Source: Cytophaga hutchinsonii ATCC 33406
GTDB lineage: Bacteria > Bacteroidota > Bacteroidia > Cytophagales > Cytophagaceae
Direction: 5' to 3'
NCBI RefSeq assembly: GCF_000014145.1
Contig: NC_008255.1
Coordinates: forward strand, 2,806,001-2,870,000
Length of the DNA: 64,000 bases
The translations under genes were made by a program, and so were the position numbers. The notes under the pieces were generated by a model. The model was given only the letters and a program-made list of their open reading frames with translations, was not told the DNA's origin and ran no database searches. Shown here one piece after another: positions 17,087-27,937 of this stretch; the first letter of the stretch is position 1; the number at the start of each line of letters is the position of its first letter.

Positions 17087-20000
17087 ATGATGAACTTCCC
17101 CCCCTGTTACTTTTCATTAAATAATAGAGTATCTGATTACTTATTAAAAGGTAATTTCAGCCCGGATACAGATAAAACAAAATCAAAAAAATATTCTTTT
17201 CATAACAAGAATATAATCTCTTATAATAAGGCACTTTTTATTTTACTAGTGATTTTTACATTTTTTCTTAACGTTAATTTTTCTAATGCAGCAATTACAA
17301 TCAGCTCAATAACAACAACAGAAAGTACTTGTGGGAACAATGGCACAGCAACAATTTCAGCAACAAGTAATAAATCCAATCCTTCCCTGATGTACGAGAT
17401 TTTAGGTACGGCTGCCATACAAAATAATCCAACGTTTCCTTCTTTATTCCCCGGAACATACACAGCGCGTGTATATGATATTGACTTCGTATATAAAGAC
17501 CAGCAATTTACTATAACCGGAAACTATACATTACCGGATATGCAGCCTGTAACAATTAATCCCATATGTCCGGGTGCTTCAGATGGAATGATCATAGGTA
17601 ACCCGGTAACGGGAAGCGGCCGTGCTCCTTTCACATGGGAAATTGTAGATCCTGTTGCCACAGCGCCACAGTCAAGTGACAGTTTAAAAAATTTAACAAC
17701 CGGCACCTATACCATCAAAATGACCGATGCATGTCTCAATTACCAGACACGCACAGCCGTGCTGGTAAATGGCGGTACAGGCCTTTCGCATTTTTATGAT
17801 GGAGTTCCTTCAGTGCAAAAGATAGGTTGTGATACGGTTGCCTTCGCTATGCAGATAAAGCTGTTTAAAGACAAAGCGCACATGCCTTTAAAGCTTACTG
17901 TTAATACCAGTACAGGTACACATGTAAGATACATCTATCCTACTCCACTTGACACGATCAGTTACAATCCGGCCTTTTATGAACTTCGCGATACCATTCC
18001 GGGAATAACCTATAGCAGTTATATTTATGCATATATTACGGATACATGCGGAAATTCTATTTATGCCACCAGGGCATCAACAGCTCCTTTTGAATTTGAT
18101 CTGGAATACAGTAGTGTTGTAAACTGCGGTAATAAATTAGCAGCAACGTTACGGATGAAAAATCCGCCATTTTACCCATACGTCTGGACAGCATTCAATG
18201 CGCCTCTTACCTATACATTAAAAGACAATTCAAATACAACTGTAGATTCATCTGCTTGTACATATAGCTATTGCAATATGTTGATCAGTCCGCAGGTAGC
18301 CGGAAAAACATACACGTTAAAAGTAACAGACGGCTGCGGAACCGTTTATAATAAAACATTTGTATGGCAAGTAATTGCTCCGCCCAGAGTTGATTATTCC
18401 ACAGGTACCGGTTGTATGGATTCAACAGCAACCGGGTCTTTTAATATTTATAATTTTACTTCTGCTGTAACTGTTACATTATTATCAGGACCAACGTCTG
18501 TTCATAGCAGCAAGCCTAAGTATGCATTTTCAGATGTCATTACCTATCCCAAGATATTCATACCAAATGCCTATAATGGGCTTTCCGTTAAAAATCTTAC
18601 TGCAGGAACATATACATACCGAGTGGCTGATACCTGCGGAAATCTCGTGAACGGATCTTTTACCGTACAACCCGAACAACTGACAGACTTTAATTATTCA
18701 TACAAAATAAAACGCGGATGTCTTGGCAATAATATGTTGTATTTCGATGCACGAAGCAGCAATACCATTAGTGTTTATGTGAAAAATGTAGAAACAGGAG
18801 TTACCCTGTATCAGCGCAGAGGCTTTGATGCTGTTGATTCCATTCCTTCGGTGGCTCCGGGAAAGTATGTAATGAGTATTTATTATGGATATGATCCCAT
18901 GGGTGGCGGTGTATACAATGGTTCAGCTACAGATAATAATGCTGATTGCTGGCATGTAGACGATACGATCACTGTGCTTCCATACAGCAGTAATGTATTC
19001 CAATCCAATACAACTATTTTTTGTAATGGTACAAGTTATGTAGAACTTAATGTAGACAGTACCCGTGGTGTGCCACCTTACAGGTACGAGATCATTTCAG
19101 GTCCGGCTACATTTGGTTTGCAGGATAACAATGTATTTCAATTACCAACATATGGAACATATATTATCCGGATCCGTGATGCCTGCGGCAACAGTAATAG
19201 CAGACAGATCTCCGTTGACTCTGCTAAATTTCCGCCTATTATAAAAAAAGGTGCATCCTGTACCGGGAGCAGGATTGTATTGAAAGGAACCAGTGCACGA
19301 TTTTTTTCTTATGAATGGAAACGACCCAACGGCACCACCTATGCCGGAGATTCGCTTGTTATTGATCCGCTGGGGCCTGCAGATACGGGTACATACAGCA
19401 TCACTAAAAAAGTTACCATCAACGGCTGTACAGATATTTTCAAATCAACCTACCAGGTTTCATTGCATGATCTTTCCGAACAAACGTTTCCGTTTTGTGT
19501 AGGTACTGCAATCCATGTCGGTACACATCTATACACCTTACCGGGTATATACAGAGATACATTAAAAAATGGGCTGGGATGTGACAGCATTATTATTACA
19601 ACAATAAAAAAGATGCCGCAAAAAACAGATACTACTAACGTATCTATTTGTAAAGGAAATCACATTACTGTAGGAAGCAATACGTACAATACAACTGGTA
19701 TTTACAAAGATTCTGTACAGAATATATCCGGATGTTACGATTTAATTCTTACAAAATTATATGTATATGGAGATCCTGATACAGTAAAAATAAACACATG
19801 TGTGGGGTATCCATTAGTGGTCGGGGCACATACGTATACGACTACAGGCATGTATACAGACACATTAACATCCTCCCTTGGGTGTGATAGCATTATTGTA
19901 CATGACCTCACCGTTACCCCTTATCCGGAATTTCCTGTAGCAAAAACAATTTGTGCAGGAGAAAGTTTTGCCTTCTTAACACATACGTATACGCAAGCAG

Positions 20001-21457
20001 GTATTTACCGAGATACGATCCAATCTGCATCCTGTAAAAATATTATTGTGCTTACACTAACGGTTAATCCTTACAAAAAAGATTCAATTGTTAAAGTTAT
20101 ATGTGAAGGTGAAAAATATAGTACAGGCGGACGCACCTACATACAAACCGGCATATACAGAGATACGGTATCCACTTCCGGATGCGACAGCATTACAATT
20201 GTAAATCTTACCGTACTTCCACTTAAACGGAATACGCTTGTACGCAGCATCTGTGAAGGGCAAAGCGTAACAATCGGCACACATAGCTATAAACAAACCG
20301 GTATTTATAAGGACACACTTGCAACAGCAGGCTGCGACAGCATTGTTACTCTTGACCTAACGGTACATCCGTTCAAACGAAATATGCTCAGCAAAACAAT
20401 TTGCGCAGGAGAAAGTATACAGGTTGGCCCGCATATTTATAATCAGACAGGCATTTATGCAGATACCTTAGCAACAACAGGCTGCGACAGCATTGTTATA
20501 CTCAACTTAACAGTGACAGCTCCTCCGGATGTATCACTCGGAAAAGATACCTCTCTCTGCACGGGCGCATCCTTAGTGTTACAGGCAAATACAGGTTATG
20601 CCGCTTATTACTGGAACGATAATGTACTTGCTGCTGCTTCTTCAATTACTGTAACAGCTGCCGGAAAATACTGGGTGAATGTACAGGATCAATTTGGATG
20701 CACGAAAAATGATACGATGGAAATACTGCATGTATACCCATTACCAACGGCCGATGCAGGTCCAAATACAACAGCCTGCTACGGTGAAAGCATTCAGCTG
20801 TCTGCGGGTGGTGGCATCAGTTATGTATGGATGCCCGGTAATATGCAGCAAGAAACGGTAACCGTGTCGCCGCTTACACATACAACGTATCGTGTAACAG
20901 TAACTGATATAAATCATTGCTCGGCTTCAGACGATGTTGCTGTAACTGTATACCCTAAGCCGGCCTCCCTCTTTTCTGCCGCAACAATCGATCATTGTTT
21001 TGACGAAGGCCCGACAGCACTTACCGCAAACTGGGGACAATCTTTTCTCTGGCTTCCTTCCGGAGAAATCACCCAAACCATTCAGGTAGCGCAGGAAGGT
21101 ATTTATACTGTTACCGCAACCGATCTAAATCATTGTTCCTATTCAGAACAGATTTCATTAAGAAATATTTGCGAAACAAAAATTTTCGTTCCTACCGGGT
21201 TTACACCTAATGGAGACGGTCTGCACGATGATGTAGAAATTTTCGGAAAAAATTTTACAAATTTTAAAATAACCATTTTCAACAGATGGGGTGAAATCAT
21301 ATTTATTTCTACAGACAGAGAAATACGCTGGAACGGTATGTATCGCGGAGAAGAAATGCCTATTGGCAGTTATCCCTGGATAATAAGTTATGAAAGTATC
21401 TTCGATACAAATCATACAGAACAGAAGTTAAATGGCAGCATTACACTTATACGTTAA
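17087..21457 (+). CDS. Giant secreted T9SS type B (CHU_C) repeat protein, copy 1
   Basis: About 1456 residues from the ATG at 17087; the frame is open from 16991 and the exact start is uncertain. A hydrophobic export segment (ALFILLVIFTFFLNVNFSNA) follows a long n-region. The mature part begins with a module on STCGNNGTATI, then long beta-rich regions with paired cysteines. Next come seven repeats of about 50 residues (about 19485-20520) with the core IC-x-G-x-x-x-x-x-G-x-x-x-Y-x-x-x-GIY-x-DTL-x-x-x-GCDSI-x-x-x-x-LTV, and PKD/Ig-like domains. It ends with the CHU_C domain (FVPTGFTPNGDGLHDDVEIFG ... NRWGE), the type IX type B sorting signal. Probably a surface adhesin or polymer-binding protein. 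It is paired with a PorP/SprF gene, and both are duplicated at 22.9-27.4 kb. Confidence 0.87.
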   Translation: MMNFPPCYFSLNNRVSDYLLKGNFSPDTDKTKSKKYSFHNKNIISYNKALFILLVIFTFFLNVNFSNAAITISSITTTESTCGNNGTATISATSNKSNPSLMYEILGTAAIQNNPTFPSLFPGTYTARVYDIDFVYKDQQFTITGNYTLPDMQPVTINPICPGASDGMIIGNPVTGSGRAPFTWEIVDPVATAPQSSDSLKNLTTGTYTIKMTDACLNYQTRTAVLVNGGTGLSHFYDGVPSVQKIGCDTVAFAMQIKLFKDKAHMPLKLTVNTSTGTHVRYIYPTPLDTISYNPAFYELRDTIPGITYSSYIYAYITDTCGNSIYATRASTAPFEFDLEYSSVVNCGNKLAATLRMKNPPFYPYVWTAFNAPLTYTLKDNSNTTVDSSACTYSYCNMLISPQVAGKTYTLKVTDGCGTVYNKTFVWQVIAPPRVDYSTGTGCMDSTATGSFNIYNFTSAVTVTLLSGPTSVHSSKPKYAFSDVITYPKIFIPNAYNGLSVKNLTAGTYTYRVADTCGNLVNGSFTVQPEQLTDFNYSYKIKRGCLGNNMLYFDARSSNTISVYVKNVETGVTLYQRRGFDAVDSIPSVAPGKYVMSIYYGYDPMGGGVYNGSATDNNADCWHVDDTITVLPYSSNVFQSNTTIFCNGTSYVELNVDSTRGVPPYRYEIISGPATFGLQDNNVFQLPTYGTYIIRIRDACGNSNSRQISVDSAKFPPIIKKGASCTGSRIVLKGTSARFFSYEWKRPNGTTYAGDSLVIDPLGPADTGTYSITKKVTINGCTDIFKSTYQVSLHDLSEQTFPFCVGTAIHVGTHLYTLPGIYRDTLKNGLGCDSIIITTIKKMPQKTDTTNVSICKGNHITVGSNTYNTTGIYKDSVQNISGCYDLILTKLYVYGDPDTVKINTCVGYPLVVGAHTYTTTGMYTDTLTSSLGCDSIIVHDLTVTPYPEFPVAKTICAGESFAFLTHTYTQAGIYRDTIQSASCKNIIVLTLTVNPYKKDSIVKVICEGEKYSTGGRTYIQTGIYRDTVSTSGCDSITIVNLTVLPLKRNTLVRSICEGQSVTIGTHSYKQTGIYKDTLATAGCDSIVTLDLTVHPFKRNMLSKTICAGESIQVGPHIYNQTGIYADTLATTGCDSIVILNLTVTAPPDVSLGKDTSLCTGASLVLQANTGYAAYYWNDNVLAAASSITVTAAGKYWVNVQDQFGCTKNDTMEILHVYPLPTADAGPNTTACYGESIQLSAGGGISYVWMPGNMQQETVTVSPLTHTTYRVTVTDINHCSASDDVAVTVYPKPASLFSAATIDHCFDEGPTALTANWGQSFLWLPSGEITQTIQVAQEGIYTVTATDLNHCSYSEQISLRNICETKIFVPTGFTPNGDGLHDDVEIFGKNFTNFKITIFNRWGEIIFISTDREIRWNGMYRGEEMPIGSYPWIISYESIFDTNHTEQKLNGSITLIR

Positions 21458-21464
21458 TATGCAT

Positions 21465-22475
21465 ATGCTGAAAATGTATATCTGTTTGCTATCGTTCTTT
21501 CTTTGCAGTATACATGTGTTTGCACAAGATCCACAATATTCCCAGTCGTATGCGAATGCCTTATATTTAAGTCCGGCGTTTGCAGGCGCAGAACAAAATA
21601 CACGTGGCATATTTGCTACCCGTTACCAATGGCCCGGTATAGATGCTTCTTTTATATCGAATACATTTTCTGCCGATCATTATATAGACCGCTATAAAAG
21701 CGGTATTGGCTTTATTGCAACTTCTGATTTTTCTACAGCAGCTAAGCTGCGTTCTACAGAAGCAGGATTAATCTATGCTTTTCAGGCAGACATTTCAAAA
21801 AAACTTGTCTTCAGGCCGGCACTGCAGCTTTCATATGTAAACCGAAGCATTAATTTTAACCGGCTCACATTTGGTTCTCAATACACCAACGATGGATTTG
21901 CAGGCGGTGCATCGAATGAAACGTCAAACATTCCAACCGTTTCGTATCTGGATGTTTCTGCCGGCGGTCTGTTATATGCAAAAAATTATTGGATCGGAAT
22001 TTCCGTAAATCATTTGAATACGCCTGAACAAACATTCATGAAAGGCCAAAGCCCGCTGCCAATCAAAGGTTCTTTATTCGGAGGATATAAATTTTCATTT
22101 ACACCTGAATGGAAAAAGAAACATGTGAATCCGGACGAAGAAAAAAGCATTACCCCAACGTTCATTTATAAAATGCAGGGAAAATCCGATCAGCTTGACA
22201 TTGGGCTGTACGGGCAATACAATGTACTGGTCGTTGGCTTTTGGTACAGAGGAATTCCTGTTAAACTGTATGCCCCGGAGCGAACAAATCATGATGCGTT
22301 AATTTTCCTTGTAGGCTTTTTACACAAAGGTTTTGCCATGGGGTATAGTTACGATTATACCATATCAAAACTTGCACGCATTTCAGGAGGCGCACATGAG
22401 CTGACACTATCCTATGGATTTAAAACAAAAAAAGCGAAGCGTATACAAAAACGTGCCGTGTGTCCGAAATTCTAG
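21465..22475 (+). CDS. PorP/SprF-family outer-membrane protein, copy 1
   Basis: 336 residues from ATG 21465, chosen because the signal peptide (MLKMYICLLSFFLCSIHVFAQ) aligns residue for residue with that of copy 2; an ATG at 21459 is also possible. The mature start QDPQYSQSYANALYLSPAFAGA and the strand-rich rest are typical of PorP/SprF, 14-strand-type barrels tied to export and surface anchoring of type B cargo such as SprB. It starts 7 bases after the giant CHU_C gene, so this barrel probably serves that cargo. Confidence 0.92.
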   Translation: MLKMYICLLSFFLCSIHVFAQDPQYSQSYANALYLSPAFAGAEQNTRGIFATRYQWPGIDASFISNTFSADHYIDRYKSGIGFIATSDFSTAAKLRSTEAGLIYAFQADISKKLVFRPALQLSYVNRSINFNRLTFGSQYTNDGFAGGASNETSNIPTVSYLDVSAGGLLYAKNYWIGISVNHLNTPEQTFMKGQSPLPIKGSLFGGYKFSFTPEWKKKHVNPDEEKSITPTFIYKMQGKSDQLDIGLYGQYNVLVVGFWYRGIPVKLYAPERTNHDALIFLVGFLHKGFAMGYSYDYTISKLARISGGAHELTLSYGFKTKKAKRIQKRAVCPKF

Positions 22476-22963
22476 TGATTCATAAAACAGTAAGTGAAAC
22501 CCTAGAAAAAACAAATTATTGCACAATTACGGGTATATTTTTTTATGCTTAATTTTAACAAAAAACTAATAACCATAAATTTAAACCCCATTAGTCCTAT
22601 TTTAAATTTTGAGTGACAAAAACTAATATACCCTCCTATATTATAACAAATCAAAATTTAACTTTTTAAGGAAAGTTTTTTTTACATCAGATACGCATAA
22701 TTTTTATATGTTGGTTGAGTTTCATTTTCAAAATACACACTTCCATTTTTTGATTTTTTTTACTATATTCATATAGGTTTAACCAGCCTGCACAATACCT
22801 ACCCTATCCTTCTACCCCCTTTACGAATATTGATTCAATCGCATTTCACGATGTAATTGATGTGATATGCTATACATTAACATACATTATGTTACAGACT
22901 GTTTTGTTTTCACATAACATACCCAACCGCATATCCGAACCTATTTCGGCAGGGCAAAGCAGT
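22476..22963. other. AT-rich spacer between the two duplicated modules
   Basis: About 490 bases without a supported gene, very AT-rich with many T and A runs. It should hold the promoter of the second module. No perfect TAnnTTTG element with a properly spaced TTG and no strong hairpin stood out. Confidence 0.5.
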
Positions 22964-25900
22964 ATGTACTGCGTTGAAAAAAAAGTCTGTCTCTTCGCGT
23001 GTTTTTTTAAAAACAGTATATCTAAACTAACCATATTGTTGAGCATTGTTTTTTTACTCTATGCACAATTTTCCTACGGAACAGTAACAATACAATCCAT
23101 TGCTGTAACTGCCAGTACATGTGGAAATAATGGCACGGCAACCATACTGGCAAAAAGTACGAAAGTAAATCCGGTATTATTTTATGAAATCATTTCAGGT
23201 CCGTCTTTAGCTCCCTTACAAAATACACCCGTTTTTTCTTCTTTGTTTCCTGGTACCTATGTGATACGTGTGTATGATATTGATTTTGAATTTAAAGAAC
23301 AGGAAATTAAAATTGATGGGAACTATGAGTTACCTGACCTTACACCCAAAGCAGCAAATCCAGTGTGTACAGGAGGCTCTAATGGCAGCATCATTGGCCA
23401 GGCCGTTCCGGGTAAAGGCAAAGAACCTTTTATCTGGGAATTAATTTCTGCTACATCTACTGTAAAACAATCTACAGACGTATTCACAAATTTGTCTGCC
23501 GGAAATTATAACATAAAACTAACCGATGCCTGCGGAAATTATCAAACACGTTCGGTAACCATTTCTAAAGGCGGGACCGGACTTGTGCATGCATCTGATG
23601 GTATCCCAACCATATCGAAGATAGCGTGTGACACCATGCTGTTCACCATGCAACTAAAACTTTTTAAAGAACGCGCCCGAAGCCCGCTTACGCTATCGCT
23701 CACCAGAAGAGATGGAAGTGTTTCCATAAAAACAATTACAGCCATTCCGGTTGACACGGTTAATTATATTCCTGGCCTATATTCCATAAGTGATACCGTT
23801 CCTGACATAACGTACGAAGATTATCTGCATGCCTGTATCAAAGATGTATGTGGTTATGAAATCTGTGCTACCAGGGATTTGATTGCACCTTTTACTTTTG
23901 ATGTTCAATTCAATACTTCCTATATTTCCTGTACAAATAAATTAACCGCTACTGTTTCACCTGCATCTGTTACAGCTACACCTTATATGAAGACAGGATT
24001 CCAGACACCGGTATCTGTAACATTACGAAATGCCGCTACAAATACATTAAGTGATTCTACCGGCTGCAGCAGAAGTTTCTGTACACTTTCATTAAAAGAA
24101 CAGACACCAGGAGAAAATTACAACCTGCGTATTGTGGATGGCTGCGGCACTGTTTTTCAAAAAACAATTCTATGGCCACCTCCTGTTATACTTCCTGAAG
24201 CAGTGTCTGTTTCTCTCGACAAAGGTTGTTTGGATTCTACAGCGGTTGCGTACTTTAATTTAAACAATTTTGGTTCACCGGTAACCATAAACATCCTGTC
24301 CGGCCCACAAACAGTGAGCAGCACAAAACCCGGCTATGCGTTTTCTTACTCCATTACCTATCCTAAAACCTATTATGCAGGTCGTTCAACACGGTATTCA
24401 ATAAAAAATCTTTCGGCAGGTGTGTATTCCTATAACGTTACAGACACCTGTGGAAATACGTTTAACGGTACCTTTGAAGTACGACCTGCAAATGTATCCA
24501 ATTTATTTTATTCGTATTCCGTAACCAAAGGATGTGTAGGAAAAAATGTTTTATACTTTGATCCCGTAAGCAACAATGCCGCAGGTGTGACCATTAAAAA
24601 TGCTTCTACAAATATTGAATTATACAAACGCATCGGAAGACTGGCTTTTGATTCTATCATAAACATAGAACCGGGAAAATATGTTTTTCAGATTTATTAT
24701 GGCAATGTTCCGGGTTATTCAACACAACCATATAACAGCACCATAACAGACGGGCCGCTTGATTGCTGGTTTTTAACAGATACAATACAGGTGCCCGAAT
24801 ATTCAAATAATTCCTTTGAGTCCAATACATCCATATTCTGCAACAATAGTAGTTATGTTGAAATCAATGTAGATAGTTCACGTGGTGTTGCGCCATACCA
24901 ATATGAAATAAGCAGCGGGCCCACAACATTTCCGCTTCAATACAGCAATGTCTTTCAATTGCCCATCTATGGTGAATATGTTATCCGTATCCGCGATGCA
25001 TGCAGCAACAGCAATACCCAACAGATCTCTGTTGACTCTGCTAAATTCTCTCCGATATTAAAAATCGGCGGCGCCTGCCGGGGAAACCGTATTGTATTAA
25101 AAGCAATTACTTCTGCTTTTTTTGAATACGACTGGAAAAAACCAGATGGCACTATGTATACAGGAGATTCTATTATAATTAATGCGTTATCGCCCGCAGA
25201 TACTGGTATTTATACCATTGCAAAAAAGGTATCCATTAATGGCTGCACAGATACTTTCTTAGCAACATATCACCTTGAATTGCGGGATGTGTACCGCCAA
25301 ACAATTTTCTTTTGTGAAGGAGGTTCTGTAAACATTGATACGGCAACATTCACCGCTTCGGGTATATATACAGATACATTAACAAATCTTGCTGGCTGCG
25401 ATAGCATACGTATCATTACCTTAACGATGCGTCCTAAAAAAATAGATACGGTTGCGGTACGCATCTGTAATGGCGAATCTATTCTGATCGGTACAAATAC
25501 CTATAACAGTCCGGGCTATTATAAAGACTCAACATTAAATGCATTCGGCTGCTATGAAATCACTGTAACAAATCTGGATGTAAACGGATATCCTGAAATA
25601 TTTCAGAAAAGTATCTGCGAAAACGAACAGCTGCAGGTAGGCATACACAGTTATTCGCAAACGGGCATCTATACAGATACCCTGCTCTCTTCGTTTGGCT
25701 GCGACAGTGTTGTAATTACTGATCTCACCGTAGTACCGCTCAAACGTACTACCGTTAAAACAGCCATTTGTATCGGAGAAAGTATAACCATTGGTACGCA
25801 TAGGTACTATGAAGCAGGTATTTATCAGGATACACTTTCTACACTTACCTGCGACAGTATTGTTACCTTAGATCTTACGATACTCAAACCTGAAGCCATA

Positions 25901-26386
25901 TTTACTGCAGATATGCTGAATCATTGTTTTGATGAAGAACCTGCTATTCTTACAGCCAACTGGGGTGAAGTATTTATATGGACACCTTCAGGCGAAACCA
26001 CACAAAGCATACAGATAACAGAACCCGGTATCTACAGCGTATCAGCAACGGATGAGAATCAATGTACTTCCACAGAAAAAATACAGGTGAATAACTTCTG
26101 CGAAACAAAAATATTTGTACCGACCGGATTTACACCTAACGGAGATGGTTTGCATGATGATGTAGAAATATTTGGCAAGAACTTTACCGCGTTTAAAATA
26201 ACAATCTTTAACCGATGGGGAGAAGTAATTTTTATTTCAACCGATAAAAACATGCGTTGGGATGGTACTTATAAAGGTCAGGAAATGCCTTCGGGCAGTT
26301 ATCCGTGGATCATCAACTATCAAAGCACTGTTGATGCTGAGCATTCGGAGCATGTAGTTAAAGGCAGTATAACTCTTGTGCGTTAA
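22964..26386 (+). CDS. Giant secreted T9SS type B (CHU_C) repeat protein, copy 2
   Basis: About 1140 residues from the ATG at 22964, chosen because it leaves a 39-residue signal sequence ending LLYAQFSYG; the frame is open from 22862. It is collinear with the 17.1-21.5 kb protein: same first module (STCGNNGTATI), same middle, and an almost identical CHU_C domain (FVPTGFTPNGDGLHDDVEIFG). It has only four of the 50-residue GIYxDTL/GCDS repeats (about 25305-25890) instead of seven and lacks the PKD/Ig-like part before the sorting domain. These two differences account for most of the 314-residue size difference between the two frames. Role as for copy 1: exported surface protein. Confidence 0.87.
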   Translation: MYCVEKKVCLFACFFKNSISKLTILLSIVFLLYAQFSYGTVTIQSIAVTASTCGNNGTATILAKSTKVNPVLFYEIISGPSLAPLQNTPVFSSLFPGTYVIRVYDIDFEFKEQEIKIDGNYELPDLTPKAANPVCTGGSNGSIIGQAVPGKGKEPFIWELISATSTVKQSTDVFTNLSAGNYNIKLTDACGNYQTRSVTISKGGTGLVHASDGIPTISKIACDTMLFTMQLKLFKERARSPLTLSLTRRDGSVSIKTITAIPVDTVNYIPGLYSISDTVPDITYEDYLHACIKDVCGYEICATRDLIAPFTFDVQFNTSYISCTNKLTATVSPASVTATPYMKTGFQTPVSVTLRNAATNTLSDSTGCSRSFCTLSLKEQTPGENYNLRIVDGCGTVFQKTILWPPPVILPEAVSVSLDKGCLDSTAVAYFNLNNFGSPVTINILSGPQTVSSTKPGYAFSYSITYPKTYYAGRSTRYSIKNLSAGVYSYNVTDTCGNTFNGTFEVRPANVSNLFYSYSVTKGCVGKNVLYFDPVSNNAAGVTIKNASTNIELYKRIGRLAFDSIINIEPGKYVFQIYYGNVPGYSTQPYNSTITDGPLDCWFLTDTIQVPEYSNNSFESNTSIFCNNSSYVEINVDSSRGVAPYQYEISSGPTTFPLQYSNVFQLPIYGEYVIRIRDACSNSNTQQISVDSAKFSPILKIGGACRGNRIVLKAITSAFFEYDWKKPDGTMYTGDSIIINALSPADTGIYTIAKKVSINGCTDTFLATYHLELRDVYRQTIFFCEGGSVNIDTATFTASGIYTDTLTNLAGCDSIRIITLTMRPKKIDTVAVRICNGESILIGTNTYNSPGYYKDSTLNAFGCYEITVTNLDVNGYPEIFQKSICENEQLQVGIHSYSQTGIYTDTLLSSFGCDSVVITDLTVVPLKRTTVKTAICIGESITIGTHRYYEAGIYQDTLSTLTCDSIVTLDLTILKPEAIFTADMLNHCFDEEPAILTANWGEVFIWTPSGETTQSIQITEPGIYSVSATDENQCTSTEKIQVNNFCETKIFVPTGFTPNGDGLHDDVEIFGKNFTAFKITIFNRWGEVIFISTDKNMRWDGTYKGQEMPSGSYPWIINYQSTVDAEHSEHVVKGSITLVR

Positions 26387-26396
26387 AGAAATCTGT

Positions 26397-27407
26397 ATGA
26401 AAAAAATATTCATCTATACGTTTCTGTTACTTTGCAGCATATACAGTGTCTATGCACAGGATCCTCAGTATTCGCAGATGTATGCAAATGCCTTGTATTT
26501 GAGTCCGGCCTTTGCCGGTGCAGAAGAAAACACGCGCGGCATTTTTGCAACCCGCTATCAATGGCCGGCATTAGATGCGTCGTTTATTTCCAATACATTT
26601 TCTGTGGACCATTATATAGACCGTTACAAAAGCGGTGTGGGTTTCATTGCTACATCCGATCTTTCAACAGCTGCTAAACTACGTTCTACTGAAGCAGGCC
26701 TCATCTATGCGTTCCAGGCGGAACTCTCAAAAAAAATCGTTTTCAGACCGGCGCTGCAGCTCTCTTATGTAAACAGAAGTATTAATTTTAATAGCCTTAC
26801 ATTTGGTTCTCAATATGATAATAATGGTTTTACCGGCGCCCCAAGCAACGAAGTATCTAACGTGCCAACCGTGTCTTACCTTGATATATCTTCAGGCGGG
26901 ATTCTGTATTCAGAAAATTTCTGGATTGGTGTGTCTGTAAATCATTTAAACACACCGGAACAAAGTTTTATTAAAAGTCAAAGTGAACTCGCTGTAAAAA
27001 CATCTTTTTTTGGCGGATACAAATTTTCATTTACACCCGAATGGCGTAAGAAACACGTAAACCCCGATGAAGAAAAAAGTATTACACCTACCCTGCTTTA
27101 TAAAATGCAGGGAAAATCAGACCAGCTGGATGTTGGCTTATATGGGCGATACAATACATTAATTGTAGGTATGTGGTATAGAGGAATACCCGTAAAAGTT
27201 TTTAAACCTGAAAAAATGAACAACGATGCGCTGATCTTTTTAATCGGCTTTGTTCACAAAGGCTTGTCTGCAGGTTATAGTTATGACTACACCATATCAA
27301 ACTTAACACGTGCTTCCGGCGGTGCGCATGAGCTTACGGTATCGTACGGCATTAAATCAAAAAAATCTAAACGGGTTTCAAGACGGGTGGTCTGTCCACA
27401 GTTCTGA
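26397..27407 (+). CDS. PorP/SprF-family outer-membrane protein, copy 2
   Basis: 336 residues from ATG 26397 (signal peptide MKKIFIYTFLLLCSIYSVYAQ). Highly similar to copy 1 along its full length (for example DPQYSQ, ALYLSPAFAGAE, RGIFATRYQWP, HVNPDEEKSITPT, YKMQGKSDQLD). Starts 10 bases after the partner cargo gene. Together with copy 1 it shows that cargo and barrel were duplicated as one unit. The two barrels have diverged mostly in the middle loops. Confidence 0.92.
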   Translation: MKKIFIYTFLLLCSIYSVYAQDPQYSQMYANALYLSPAFAGAEENTRGIFATRYQWPALDASFISNTFSVDHYIDRYKSGVGFIATSDLSTAAKLRSTEAGLIYAFQAELSKKIVFRPALQLSYVNRSINFNSLTFGSQYDNNGFTGAPSNEVSNVPTVSYLDISSGGILYSENFWIGVSVNHLNTPEQSFIKSQSELAVKTSFFGGYKFSFTPEWRKKHVNPDEEKSITPTLLYKMQGKSDQLDVGLYGRYNTLIVGMWYRGIPVKVFKPEKMNNDALIFLIGFVHKGLSAGYSYDYTISNLTRASGGAHELTVSYGIKSKKSKRVSRRVVCPQF

Positions 27408-27409
27408 TA

Positions 27410-27841
27410 TCACAGATAGGCATTAGCAACCGTTGTTGTTTGTGTTGTAATATTTATAGAACCTATTACAATACGTGGGTTACAGCCTGTATTGGTTCCT
27501 GCGGCACAAATTTTTTCTACGGAAATATCATACGTATTCGCCCATACATATGGAATAAATAATTGTTTGGTACCCGTCTGCATGGTATAGGTTCCAACGC
27601 CATAAATGCTTACAACATAATATTCATAATTGATATTAGTGCTGTTGGAATACACATTCACAATGATAGCGCCTTCCGTAAGACTTGTACCCGTGCCGGA
27701 ATAATAATTCGTAAAACTAATACCGTTAGGTATAACACCATTATTATAGTTGTAGGTTTTATTTTTGCAGGAAAACAACATACCTGTTATGCTGCCCAGA
27801 AACAGAAGGATTAAAAAACGTATGTGTGATTTTTTTACCAT
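27410..27841 (-). CDS. Small lipoprotein of unknown function
   Basis: 143 residues with a lipobox LFSC (Cys25) after a hydrophobic segment. The mature part is rich in Tyr, Asn, Thr and strands, with a Cys pair near the end (EKICAAGTNTGCNP). No family recognised. It is convergent with the PorP/SprF gene, only 2 bases apart. Confidence 0.72.
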   Translation of the reverse strand: MVKKSHIRFLILLFLGSITGMLFSCKNKTYNYNNGVIPNGISFTNYYSGTGTSLTEGAIIVNVYSNSTNINYEYYVVSIYGVGTYTMQTGTKQLFIPYVWANTYDISVEKICAAGTNTGCNPRIVIGSINITTQTTTVANAYL

Positions 27842-27937
27842 AATACGATTACGCTCTATGTAAGTTAACGATTTATCAGCAGTAAAAGTATTCCTGCTCT
27901 ACGTCATTAAACTATTCTGAATTCTTTTATTGTTTAT

